Assembly: GCA_964438735.1 (NCBI GenBank)
Contig: CAYTLW010000146.1
Span: forward strand, 1 to 17,448
DNA length: 17,448 nucleotides
From: CAYTLW01 sp964438735
GTDB lineage: Bacteria; Myxococcota_A; UBA9042
Reading direction: 5' to 3'
The number at the start of each line of letters is the position of its first letter. The stretch's first letter is position 1. A program made the position numbers and the translations under genes. The notes under the pieces are model-generated. The model ran no database searches. It was given only the letters and a program-made list of their open reading frames with translations, and had not been told where the DNA came from. Below are positions 6,418 to 15,381 of the stretch, piece after piece.

Positions 6418-8199
6418 ACCCGTGCGCCAGAGCGGCGCTTTGCCGTGCGGTCGGCCATCTGGCGAGCGGCCCGTGGCGGTGGCCAACGCCGAAGCGTCCG
6501 CTGCGCTCTTCGCCGGACTGGCGGCGCGATGTCGCGACCTGGTGATGTCGCCAGGAAGTCGCAATACGCCGCTGATTCTGGCCGCGCGTGCCCGGGCCGA
6601 TCTTCGGGTGCACGTGGTGCTGGATGAACGTGCGGCGGCCTTCGTCGCCCTGGGACTGGCTCGCCAACAGGGGCGCCCGGTGGTGTTGCTGTGCACGTCC
6701 GGCAGCGCCGGGGCTCACTACCTGCCGGCCATCTGCGAAGCGGAGCGGAGTCGGCTGCCCCTGGTGGCGCTGACCGCCGATCGGCCGCCGGAACTGCACG
6801 CCTGTGGTGCGCCGCAGACCATGGAGCAGAGCGGCCTCTTCTCGGGCCATGTTCGCCATGCCCGCAGCCTGTTCGGGCTGGATCTGCCCGGCTGGCGCCA
6901 CGCCGGATTGGTCGCCGTGGACGAGGCTGCGGGTCCGCCGGCGGGTCCGGTGCACTTGAATGTGGCCTTGCGCGAGCCCCTGTGGCTGCCCGGCGTCTCC
7001 GCGTCGCCTCCGGCGCCGGAGCCGGCCGCCATGGTCGGCAGGAGGACGCTCGGACAGGACCAGCTGCAGCAGCTCGCCAGGCGCCTGTCGGGTGTACCCC
7101 GGGGCGTGGTGTTCTGCGGCGCCCGGCGTGGTGAGGGGGCGATCGGCGCGGCGGCCGCCGCCTTGTGCGACGCGGCCGGCTGGCCCCTGCTCGCCGAGGC
7201 CAGTTCGGGTTGCCGGATCGGCGCTCATGCGGCCGGTGGCCACGTCATCGCGGCCTATGAGGCGATCGTGGCGACAGGCCTGCTGCCGCCACCCCAGGTG
7301 GCGGTCCAGGTGGGCGCGGCGCCCCTGAGCAAACCACTGCTGCGCTGGCTCTCGGGCGCGGGCCACGTGATGCGACTGGATGAGCGCGGCCAGCGCGACG
7401 ATCCCGCGCTGGCCGGGGGCAGCCTGCTGGTGGCCGATCCCGCCGACACCATGCAGGCCCTGGCGGGGCGGGTCGTGGCAGCCGAATCCACCTGGCTGCC
7501 GACCTGGCGGGCGGCCGAGAATGCCGCGCAGCTGGCCATCGGGGGCGCGAGTGAGGCCCTGTTCGAAGTGGGCGTGGCTCGCCACCTGGTGTCGGGCCTT
7601 GCCCGAGGTGTGCCGCTGCTCGTTGGCGCCAGTATGCCCAGCCGCGATGTGGACGCCTTTGCTCCTTGCGGTGAAGCGGGCCCACAGATTCACGGCAACC
7701 GCGGTTTGAACGGCATTGACGGGGCCGTTGCCACCGCCGCCGGCCACGCGCTGGCGGGCGGCCATGGAGCGCTGCTCTGCGGCGATCTGACGCTACGCCA
7801 TGACCTGGGGGGGCTGCTGGCCGCGAGGTCGCTCGGGGTCCCCCTCGATGTGGTGGTGATCGACAATGGCGGCGGCGGCATCTTCGCCGAGCTGCCCATC
7901 GTCGATCACCCCGAGGAGTTCGAGGCCAGCTTCCTGACGCCCCAGGCGGCGCCACTGGCCGAGCTGTGCCGCGGTACCGGCGCCGAGGTTGTGGAGGTCG
8001 GCTCCATGGCTTCGTTGCGAGCCTGGTTGAGGCGGCCTGCGCGCGGCATTCGGATCGCCATCGTGACGGTGGATCGGGCCGCCAGCGCCGCTCATCGCCG
8101 CCAGACCCGCCTCCGCGCCGCGGCCGCCGCGCGCACGGTTTTGGAACAAGCGGGGCACTTGCCCGCGTTGCCGGTCGCCATGCCGACCACGGAGAACAG

Positions 8200-8203
<4 letters not shown>
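6407..8203 (+). CDS. menD: SEPHCHC synthase (thiamine diphosphate enzyme)
   Basis: A 598-residue protein joining isochorismate and 2-oxoglutarate with decarboxylation to give SEPHCHC. The pyrimidine-binding domain has SPGSRNTPL (residues 48-56), the cofactor-activating glutamate E74 in LDERAAAFVALGLA, and CTSGSAGAHYLPAICEAE. LTADRPPEL, then CGAPQTMEQSGLF, follow. The C-terminal part shows GASMPSRDVDAF, HGNRGLNGIDGAVATAAG (substrate arginine) and the diphosphate/magnesium motif GDLTLRHDLGG with IDNGGGGIF. These are all MenD hallmarks, and the length is slightly above the usual 550-580. The ATG at 6407 has GGAG upstream and lies in the menF end; the frame upstream of it is antisense filler. The stop overlaps the menB start in ATGA. 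Confidence 0.95.
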
Positions 8204-9068
<865 letters not shown>

Positions 9069-9069
<1 letters not shown>

Positions 9070-9971
9070 TGCACTCCTCGCCGCACCCTGCACCTGTCGC
9101 CATGCCGGCCCACCGGGCCTGGTTGGCGGCCGTGCGCCCAGCCACCCTGGCGGCGGGAGCGGTGCCGGTTGTTGTCGGCAGCGCGCTGGCCTGGGCGGCC
9201 GGGGGGCTCGCGCCCGGGCCTGCTCTCGCAGCCCTCGCGGTGGCGCTGCTGTTGCAGATTGGATGCAATCTCGTCAACGACATCGGCGATTTTGAGCGCG
9301 GTCTCGATGGGCCCGAACGCCTGGGTCCGCCGCGCGCGGCGGCGATGGGGTGGCTGAGTCCAAGACAGCTGCGCCGCGGGGCCATGGCCAGCTTCGCCGG
9401 CGCGGCCGCGGCCGGTGCCTGGCTGGCCAGCGTGGGCGGCTGGCCGCTGCTGCTCCTGGGAGCGGCCGCCATGGTGGCGGCGGTGGGGTATACGGCCGGC
9501 AAGACGCCGCTGGGTTATCGCGGTCTGGGCGACCCCCTGGTGCTCTTCTTCTTCGGCTTCGTCGCCGTGGGCGGGACCTATTACGTGCAGGTCGGTGGCT
9601 TGAGCGTCTCGGTGCTGGCGGCGGGCGGCGCCATCGGCGCGCTGGCGACCGCCATCCTGGTGGTCAACAACCTGCGCGACCATGAGGGCGACGCCCGAAA
9701 GGGCAAACGTACCCTGGCGGTCCGCTTCGGCGCCCGCGCTGCTCGACTGGAGTACAGCGGCCTGCTGACGGCGGCTCTCGCTCTGTCGTCGGCCTTGGCG
9801 TTGACCACTCATCCGGGCGCCTGGCTGACGTGGTTGGCCCTACCCATGGCCATTGTTCAAGCGCGCGAGGTCTGGCGGCGCGAGGGCGCTGCGCTCAATC
9901 CCCTGCTGGGCGCCACCGCCCGATTGGAGCTGCTCTTCGGCTCACTCCTGGCCGCGGGGGTGTTGCTGTGA
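9069..9971 (+). CDS. menA: 1,4-dihydroxy-2-naphthoate polyprenyltransferase
   Basis: A 300-residue integral membrane prenyltransferase of the UbiA family that attaches the polyprenyl tail to DHNA. The first aspartate-rich motif is NLVNDIGDFERGLD (67-80), the second NNLRDHEGDARKGKRTLA; both bind the prenyl diphosphate through magnesium. Between them lie YTAGKTPLGYRGLGD and the hydrophobic LVLFFFGFVAVGGTYYVQ. About eight or nine hydrophobic segments can be counted, starting with LAAGAVPVVVGSALAWAAG. The ATG at 9069 shares one base with the menB stop. The neighbouring prenyl diphosphate synthase presumably supplies its second substrate. Confidence 0.95.
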
Positions 9972-10933
9972 TCGTTCGCGCTTGGGTGATTCCCTACGAG
10001 GTCCCACTTCAGGTGCGTGGTCGGCGCCTGAAGCGACGCGGCTGGTGGTTACGCTTGCATCGTGACGGCGGCCTGCAAGGGTGTGGTGACGCGGCTCCGT
10101 GGCCGGGCTTTGGCGCCGGGCCTGAGCAGGTTGCCGCCGATCTGGAGGCGCTGCAGCGTCTTCTGCCGGGCCGTCGGATCCGGGACTGTCTGGCGGAGGT
10201 GCCGCACCTGGCCGCGACATCCTGCGCGCGACATGCGTTGGAGTTGGCCCTGTTGGATCTCGACGGACAGCGTCGTGGTCAGCCCATCGCCGCGCTGCTC
10301 AGCGATGAACCGGCCACCGTTATCGACAGCCACGCCCTGGTGGTCGACGCCGAGCAAGCCCAGGCAGCCGCAACCGTCGGGGCCGCCGCGCTGAAGCTGA
10401 AACTCAGTGGATCGCCTGCCCAAGCGGCCGCACGGGCCGCCCGCATCGCCAACGCGGCGCCGGCGATCCCGCTGCGCCTGGATGCCAACGGCGCCTACGC
10501 GCCATCCGAAGCCCACGAGCTGCTGGAACGCCTGGCACCGTTGGCGCCCCAATGGGTCGAGCAGCCGGTCGCCAGCCTGGTGGACTTCGCTCTCCTGCGT
10601 CGCCATGGCGTACCCCTGGCGGCGGACGAGTCGGTGATCGGCGAGCCCACGGAGGCGGTGCTGGCGCTGGCCGATGTGGTGGTCATCAAGCCCATGTTCC
10701 TGGGCGGCTTGCGTGCGGCGTGGTCGGTGGCCGCCTCGGCCCGGAGCGCGAACAGGGGCGTCTGCATCACCCACGCCTTGGAGTCGCCGGTCGGGCGCAT
10801 CGGAGCGCTCCATCTGGCCGCCGCATTCGGCCAGGGCGTGCATGGTCTGGGTGATGGAGCTCGATTCCAGGCCAAACTCACCCTGCCGGATGTGGCCGGC
10901 CTCGGCGTGCGCGCCCTGGAGAGGGCGGCATGA
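9968..10933 (+). CDS. menC: o-Succinylbenzoate synthase
   Basis: A 321-residue enolase-superfamily enzyme dehydrating SHCHC to o-succinylbenzoate. The catalytic set is complete: ALKLKLS with K143 and K145 (general acid/base), metal ligands D172 in RLDANGAY, E198 in WVEQPV and D220 in LAADESV, and K241 in VVIKPMFLGG. The capping domain is at residues 1-95. The start is a GTG at 9968 overlapping the menA stop as GTGA, matching the coupling used elsewhere in the operon; no ATG is suitably placed. The stop overlaps the menE ATG. Confidence 0.94.
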   Translation: MIVRAWVIPYEVPLQVRGRRLKRRGWWLRLHRDGGLQGCGDAAPWPGFGAGPEQVAADLEALQRLLPGRRIRDCLAEVPHLAATSCARHALELALLDLDGQRRGQPIAALLSDEPATVIDSHALVVDAEQAQAAATVGAAALKLKLSGSPAQAAARAARIANAAPAIPLRLDANGAYAPSEAHELLERLAPLAPQWVEQPVASLVDFALLRRHGVPLAADESVIGEPTEAVLALADVVVIKPMFLGGLRAAWSVAASARSANRGVCITHALESPVGRIGALHLAAAFGQGVHGLGDGARFQAKLTLPDVAGLGVRALERAA

Positions 10934-12756
10934 GTGAGTCCATCGCCATCCCGCTGCCGGTGGCCAGCGCGGCGCTGGCCCGCCCGACAGCCGTGGCGCT
11001 GATCGCCGAGAGGACCTGGTCCTGGGCCGAGCTGGCCATGGCGGTGGCCACACGGGCAGCCGCGCTGCACCAACAGGGTGTGCGAGCGGGCGACATCGTG
11101 GCCCTGATCGCGCCACGCGACGGACGCTGGCTGGTCGACGCCCACGCCATCGGCTGGCTGGGTGCGGCGGTGGCGCCGATCTCCCAGGCGCTGCCAACCA
11201 CAGCGCTTCGTGAAGCGGCGACGTTGGTGTCGCCCTCCTTTCACATCGCGCGCCAATTGCCCGACGGCGGCGTCGATCTGCCGGGTCGGTCGCTGCGGGA
11301 AGGCGGGGCGATGAAGCCAGCCCTGGAGCGGCCCTGGCCCCTGCACGAGACCCGCTGTCTGCTGCTGACCTCGGGCACCACGGGCGGGGCCAAGGTGGTC
11401 CGGCTGAGCACCGCCCAGGTGCTCTTGTCCGCATGTGCATCGGCGATCCGCCTGGGCCACCTGCCCGAAGATCGATGGTTGCATTGCCTGCCCCTGTCCC
11501 ATGTCGGTGGCCTGGCCATCGTCTTTCGCTGCGCTGTGCACGCCACCACGTTGGAGCTGGCAGGCTGTTTTTCGGCGCGTGAGGTCGCGCGACGATTGCG
11601 CAGTGGCGAGGTCAGCGGGGTGTCCCTGACGCCGCGTATGCTCAGCGATGTGCTGGACGCTGGCCTGCCGGCGCCCCTGCCGCCGCGTCTGCGGGTCATC
11701 CTGGTGGGCGGTGCGGCCATGGACGAGCCCCTGCTCGAGCGAGCCAGGGGGCTGGACCTGCCGGTCGCGCGGACCTGGGGCATGACCGAAGCCGGCTCCC
11801 AGGTCTGCACCGCGGAGCCGGGCGATCTGCGCAGCCCGGGGCTGCCGCCCCTGCCCTTTATCCGCGTCGCCGAGCGGGATGGGCAGCTGTGCATTCACGG
11901 TCCGCTGGTCGGCCGGGCCCCGATCCATCGTCTGACCGGAAGCGGGGATCCCGCCAACGGCATCCTGGCCAGCGCCGACCGGGGTGTGGTGGACGAACAG
12001 GGAAGGATTCATGTGCTGGGGCGTCGGGATGACGTCATTGTCAGCGGCGGCGCCAAGACCTCCCCGCAACAGGTCGAAGCCGCGCTGCTTGCCCACCCCG
12101 GAATTGACGAGGCTGCGGTGGTGGGTCGTCCAGACCCGCGATGGGGCGCTCTGCCGATCGCATTCATTGTCGGCCAGATGCCTCACCCCGACGACACATC
12201 CTTGCGGGCCTGGTGCCTGTCCCGACTGCCCGGCTACAGCGTGCCCCGGGACTTCGTCTGGCGGTCCGGCCTGCCGCGCGGCCCCCTGGGCAAACTACGT
12301 CGCCGGCTGCTCCGGCAGCAGGCCGAGGCCGTCCATGGCGCGCAGAAACTCGTCGGGCACGGCTCTGGGATCGAAGCCGGGCAAGGTCACGAAGGCGTGG
12401 CGCAGGGTCACCGTACAGCGCAGGTCGCCGGTCGCTTCGCCAGCGATCTCGTAGACGAAGGTGACCGATCGAGCGCCAACCTGGCTGATCCGGGCCTGGA
12501 TGAGCAGGGGTTCAGCCAGGCGCATGGGTTTGCGGTAGCTGGTCTCCGCATGAACCAGGGGCATGCCGAAGCCCAGTTGGTCGAAGACCACATCGAAGTT
12601 GCCCAACGCGGCGCCGACGAGCTCCTCGAAGCAGTTGTGGGCGTACTCGAAGGCGCGGCTGAAGAAGATGATGCCGGCCCGGTCGACATGGTTGAAGCGG
12701 GGGGTCAGTCGGTGCGCAAAGCTCACGGCGAAGATCTCCTGGAGGTGGTGAGATGA
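10930..12756 (+). CDS. menE: o-Succinylbenzoate-CoA ligase with a long C-terminal extension
   Basis: An adenylate-forming ligase that activates OSB to OSB-CoA. Motifs: LLLTSGTTGGAKVVRLS (P-loop), HCLPLSHVGGLAIVFR, VILVGGAAMD, ARTWGMTEAGSQ, DRGVVDEQGRIHVLGRRDDVIVSGGAKTSPQQVE, and the C-terminal lysine K455 in RGPLGKLRRRLL. A normal MenE ends a few residues later. Here the frame has no stop until 12754-12756, giving 608 residues. The last roughly 146 are encoded antisense to the menI-like gene, codon against codon, and are glycine, alanine and acid rich with no known domain. The stop overlaps the next gene's ATG, the operon's usual coupling. Either the tail is translated, or a sequence error or local rearrangement hides the true stop. 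The ATG at 10930 has GGAGAGGG upstream. Confidence 0.88.
   Translation: MSESIAIPLPVASAALARPTAVALIAERTWSWAELAMAVATRAAALHQQGVRAGDIVALIAPRDGRWLVDAHAIGWLGAAVAPISQALPTTALREAATLVSPSFHIARQLPDGGVDLPGRSLREGGAMKPALERPWPLHETRCLLLTSGTTGGAKVVRLSTAQVLLSACASAIRLGHLPEDRWLHCLPLSHVGGLAIVFRCAVHATTLELAGCFSAREVARRLRSGEVSGVSLTPRMLSDVLDAGLPAPLPPRLRVILVGGAAMDEPLLERARGLDLPVARTWGMTEAGSQVCTAEPGDLRSPGLPPLPFIRVAERDGQLCIHGPLVGRAPIHRLTGSGDPANGILASADRGVVDEQGRIHVLGRRDDVIVSGGAKTSPQQVEAALLAHPGIDEAAVVGRPDPRWGALPIAFIVGQMPHPDDTSLRAWCLSRLPGYSVPRDFVWRSGLPRGPLGKLRRRLLRQQAEAVHGAQKLVGHGSGIEAGQGHEGVAQGHRTAQVAGRFASDLVDEGDRSSANLADPGLDEQGFSQAHGFAVAGLRMNQGHAEAQLVEDHIEVAQRGADELLEAVVGVLEGAAEEDDAGPVDMVEAGGQSVRKAHGEDLLEVVR
12295..12726 (-). 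CDS. menI: Hotdog-fold thioesterase, probable DHNA-CoA hydrolase
   Basis: A 143-residue 4-hydroxybenzoyl-CoA thioesterase-type protein. The active-site segment FNHVDRAGIIFFSRAFEYAHNCFEEL carries the family aspartate D15. HAETSYRKPMRLAEPLLIQ and SVTFVYEIAGE form the following hotdog strands, and LRCTVTLRHAFVTL the later one. Its place among men genes suggests it hydrolyses DHNA-CoA to DHNA, the MenI step. Other acyl-CoA thioesterases (YbgC/FadM type) share these motifs, so the substrate is inferred from context. It starts at a GTG (12726) with AGGAG 9 bases upstream. Unusually, it is on the minus strand and lies entirely inside the menE reading frame, ending at TAG opposite menE codon 456. Confidence 0.82.
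   Translation of the reverse strand: MSFAHRLTPRFNHVDRAGIIFFSRAFEYAHNCFEELVGAALGNFDVVFDQLGFGMPLVHAETSYRKPMRLAEPLLIQARISQVGARSVTFVYEIAGEATGDLRCTVTLRHAFVTLPGFDPRAVPDEFLRAMDGLGLLPEQPAT
12736..12746. promoter_or_regulatory. Back-to-back ribosome binding sites
   Basis: CTCCT at 12736-12740 is AGGAG on the minus strand, 9 bases before the menI-like GTG. GGAGGT at 12741-12746 on the plus strand is 6 bases before the prenyl diphosphate synthase ATG at 12753. The two sites abut, which supports both start choices. Confidence 0.65.
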
Positions 12757-13853
12757 GCGAAGGTATCACGGCGGTCGCCGCAACACCGGCGGCTGACCTG
12801 AACGGCCGCCAGGAGAGGGACGTGGTGCTGCCCACATTGTCGCGGGTGGCGGCCAGGCACGAGGTCCAGGGGGCAGCCAACCAAATCGGCGCCATCTGGC
12901 GTTGGCTGGCGGACGACCTGGATTGCCTCGAAGGGGCGCTCTCCGAGGTAGGTGGCCGTCAAGGTGATCTGGCCTGGCGGGCAGCGCGCTATCTGCTTGC
13001 CCGTCCCGGCAAGCGCATTCGGCCGGTCTGCCTGGCCCTGGCGGCCAGACTCGGCGGCCGCTCGTTCGACGATGCGGTGCGTGAGGCCGCCGTGGCGTGT
13101 GAGCTGGTGCACACGGCCACCCTGCTGCACGACGATGTCATCGACGAGGGAGATCTGCGGCGCGGCGCACCCGCCTCCCGGCGAATCTACGGCAACTCCG
13201 CCAGCGTACTGGGCGGCGATCATCTGCTGGTCGACGCCCTGTTGCGGATCGACGATGCGGTGCCCGGCATGCGCAACGGCCTGCTGGCCACCATGGCGGC
13301 CATGGTGCAGGCCGAAGCGCTGCAGTTGGAGCGACGTCGCCGATTCGACCCGGATCGTCAAACCTACATGGCCATCGCCCGCGGCAAGACCGCGTCGCTC
13401 TTTCGCTGGGCCATGCAGGCGGGCGGCAGTCTGGGCGGCCTGAGCGCGGCAGAGGGCGCCGCCCTGGGTGAATTCGGCGAGAGTCTGGGCATCGCGTTTC
13501 AGCTCATCGACGACACCCTCGACCTGCAGGGCGACCCCGAGGAGACGGGCAAGACCGCGTGCACGGATCTGCGCGAAGGCAAACTGACCTGGCCGCTGAT
13601 CCTGGCCGGCGAACGCAGCGATGAGGTCGCCGCCCGGTTGCGTTACGTCGCCGCTGCCGACGCTGACATTCCCCCAGCCGTCGCCGCCGAACTGGTCGAC
13701 GGCATCCGATCCACCGGCGCCCTGCAGGCCACCATCGAGGAGGCCGAGCGCCACGCCGAGGGCGCCAGGCGACAGCTGGCAGCCCTTCCCCCTTGTCGCG
13801 CCAGGCAGGCCCTGGCGGACATCGTCGAGGCGGCGGTGAGCAGGAGGCGATAG
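12753..13853 (+). CDS. Long-chain polyprenyl diphosphate synthase
   Basis: A 366-residue trans-prenyltransferase that builds the isoprenoid tail from isopentenyl diphosphate. GKRIRP is the diphosphate-binding segment. The first aspartate-rich motif is LLHDDVIDEGDLRRG (D127, D128, D131) and the second QLIDDTLD (D253, D254). Small residues before the first motif (ELVHTATLLHDD) suit long products such as hepta- or octaprenyl, but chain length cannot be read reliably. GKTASLF and DLREGKLTWPLIL are further family marks. About 50 extra N-terminal residues are of low complexity. The ATG at 12753 overlaps the menE stop, and the TAG directly precedes aroG. In this operon it should feed MenA; IspB/HepT-type names are possible but not decided. 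Confidence 0.93.
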   Translation: MSEGITAVAATPAADLNGRQERDVVLPTLSRVAARHEVQGAANQIGAIWRWLADDLDCLEGALSEVGGRQGDLAWRAARYLLARPGKRIRPVCLALAARLGGRSFDDAVREAAVACELVHTATLLHDDVIDEGDLRRGAPASRRIYGNSASVLGGDHLLVDALLRIDDAVPGMRNGLLATMAAMVQAEALQLERRRRFDPDRQTYMAIARGKTASLFRWAMQAGGSLGGLSAAEGAALGEFGESLGIAFQLIDDTLDLQGDPEETGKTACTDLREGKLTWPLILAGERSDEVAARLRYVAAADADIPPAVAAELVDGIRSTGALQATIEEAERHAEGARRQLAALPPCRARQALADIVEAAVSRRR

Positions 13854-14843
13854 ATGCTCGTCACATTGCGCCATGAACAGGACGCGGCGGTCGTGGAGCG
13901 GAGCCTGCGCGGCATGGGATTGTGGACCGAGAAGTTGGCCAGCGAAGCCGGCGCCACGGCGATTGCGGTCAAGTCACCCTCGCCGGCCGTCTCCGTCGAG
14001 CGTGTCGCCGCCCTGCCCGGGGTGCTGCAGGTGTTGACCGCGGCGCCGACCCGCCCCCTGGTGGATCGGCAGGCGAATCGGCCCGTCTCGGTCGGATCCG
14101 TCCAACTGGGTGATGTGCCCGTACTCGTCGCGGGACCCTGCAGCGCTGAGTCGGAGGCCCAGGTGAACGCGGCCGCCGAGATGGCCGCCCGGGCCGGCGC
14201 CACCTTGCTGCGCGGCGGTGCCTTCAAGCCACGCACCTCGCCCTACCGTTTCGCTGGCCACGGCGCCAAGGCGTTACGCTGGCTGCGCAGCGCCGCCGAC
14301 GAACAGGGCATGGGGCTGGTCACCGAGGTCATGGCCGCCACGCAGGTGGAGGCGGTCTCGGAGGTGGCCGACATGCTGCAGATCGGCTCGCGTAATATGC
14401 AGAACTTCGACCTGTTGCGCGCTGCCGGCGCCGCAGCTCTGCCGGTCTTGCTCAAGCGCAGCCGCTCGGCATCCATTGACGAGTGGCTCTCGGCCGGCGA
14501 ACACCTGCTCGCGGCCGGCGCCGCGGGCGTTGTGTTCTGCGAGCGCGGCGTCAAGGGCGGCGATCGACACACCCGAAATCTGCTGGATCTCGGCGCCGTC
14601 GCCTTGCTCAAACATGCTTTCGGGCAGCCGGTGATGGTCGACCCTTCCCACGCCGCCGGGCGCAGGGACCTGTTGCCCGCCCTGGCCGGCGCCGCCATCG
14701 CCGCAGGCGCCGATGCGGTGATGGTGGAGTGCCATGCCGACCCGGGCGCGGCGCTCTGCGATGGACCGCAGGCCCTGGATGCGCGAGGTCTGGCTGCCGT
14801 GGCCGCCGCGGTCGTGCCCGGGCCTTCGGCTCGGGCGGTGTGA
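13854..14843 (+). CDS. aroG: DAHP synthase, type I-beta with ferredoxin-like domain
   Basis: A 329-residue 3-deoxy-7-phosphoheptulonate synthase, which condenses phosphoenolpyruvate and erythrose 4-phosphate as the first step to chorismate. Residues 1-70 (MLVTLRHEQDAAVVERSLRG and onward) form the ferredoxin-like regulatory domain known from Thermotoga-type enzymes, where it mediates feedback inhibition. The barrel has GPCSAES with metal ligand C96, LRGGAFKPRTSPY, MLQIGSRNMQNFDLL, VLLKRS, FCERGVKGGDRHTRNLLDL, VMVDPSHAAGRRDL and VECHADP. AGGAGG lies before the ATG at 13854. It is the last gene of the men operon, so chorismate supply may be controlled together with menaquinone synthesis. The symbol is uncertain (aroF and aroG are both used for this type). 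Confidence 0.92.
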   Translation: MLVTLRHEQDAAVVERSLRGMGLWTEKLASEAGATAIAVKSPSPAVSVERVAALPGVLQVLTAAPTRPLVDRQANRPVSVGSVQLGDVPVLVAGPCSAESEAQVNAAAEMAARAGATLLRGGAFKPRTSPYRFAGHGAKALRWLRSAADEQGMGLVTEVMAATQVEAVSEVADMLQIGSRNMQNFDLLRAAGAAALPVLLKRSRSASIDEWLSAGEHLLAAGAAGVVFCERGVKGGDRHTRNLLDLGAVALLKHAFGQPVMVDPSHAAGRRDLLPALAGAAIAAGADAVMVECHADPGAALCDGPQALDARGLAAVAAAVVPGPSARAV

Positions 14844-14858
14844 AGAAGGACTGAGCCG
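14827..14858. repeat. Right copy of repeat flanking the men block
   Basis: TGAAGAAGGACTGAGCCG at 14841-14858 is identical to 4392-4409. It includes the aroG stop (14841-14843) and ends exactly at the stop codon of the convergent gene remnant. CGGCTC (14827-14832) can pair with GAGCCG (14853-14858) around a 20-base loop. No T-run follows, so it is not a typical terminator. Confidence 0.6.
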
Positions 14859-15125
14859 CTACTGGAAGTCGACCGACGAGCCCCAGTTGGTGCCCCACGG
14901 GGTCAGACCGTCGCAGGTGACGCGAACCCGGACCTCGCCCCATGCGCCGGCCACGGGTGTGCCCAGCGACAGCACCCGCGCCGAGATGACGCCCGTGCCT
15001 GTGCCCTCGATGGCCGACAACGCCTCTTTGGGGATGGTGCCGGCGTGGCTGTCGGCCGGAAAGCTGCAGGTGACGGTGGTGGAGGCCACATTGGGAATCT
15101 GCGGGCCGCCTACCTGGATCACCAG
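14859..15125 (-). pseudogene. 3' part of an unidentified exported-protein gene, interrupted by the intron
   Basis: The minus strand from 15125 reads LVIQVGGPQIPNVASTTV, then TCSFPADSHAGTIPKEALSAIEG, VISARVLSLGTPVAGAWGEV and RVRVTCDGLTP, ending SSVDFQ at TAG (14859-14861). Alternating beta strands, two cysteines and an IP-AL pattern recall surface or lipoprotein domains, but I cannot name the family. No start codon with a ribosome site is seen; a GTG at 15122 is possible but unconvincing. Joining 15125 to base 17317 across the proposed intron keeps the frame open for about eight more codons before a TGA, so the 5' part of the gene is gone. Confidence 0.5.
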
Positions 15126-15320
15126 GTAGAGTCGAAGAAGGGCGCGGTGGCCATAAGCACTCCGGTGGTCTGCGTCGCCTTTCGCAAGCCGGCAGCTCCA
15201 GCTCCTTCATACCATGACTCCGTTTCCCATCCCCGCTCATCGCGCACGGCTTCGAAGCGAAGCGGAGAAACGGGCAGCGAGCGCAAGCGAGTCCGTCAGG
15301 ACGGCACTCCGGAGGAGGCC

Positions 15321-15354
15321 GCAACCGGACGTGCCCTACTAAGGCATCCGGCTC
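15321..15354 (-). ncRNA. Group II intron domain V
   Basis: The minus strand shows AGCCGGATGCC, a loop TTAGTAG, then GGCACGTCCGGTT: a hairpin with the AGC catalytic triad and the two-base bulge region expected of domain V. It lies 27 bases after the maturase stop. The last pair of the usual stem (G with C) is not formed. Confidence 0.75.
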
Positions 15355-15381
15355 TCCGACTGGTTTCACCTGCGGCATACG

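Noticed and set aside
5606..7765. Very long minus-strand open frame (about 719 codons) across menF and menD
   Set aside because: It is antisense to two well-recognised enzymes, has arginine, glycine and proline rich filler sequence, no domain and no ribosome site. Long antisense frames are expected in DNA this GC-rich.
10495..12186. 563-codon minus-strand open frame across menC and menE
   Set aside because: Antisense to motif-complete MenC and MenE, with no recognisable domain. Unlike the menI-like frame it has no family signature.
15126..15230. Minus-strand frame reading ATAPFFDSTW then stop, seemingly frameshifted into the gene remnant at 14859-15125
   Set aside because: It looked like a frameshifted gene at first. 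The segment is better explained as the 3' end of the group II intron, with the coding frame starting only at 15125.
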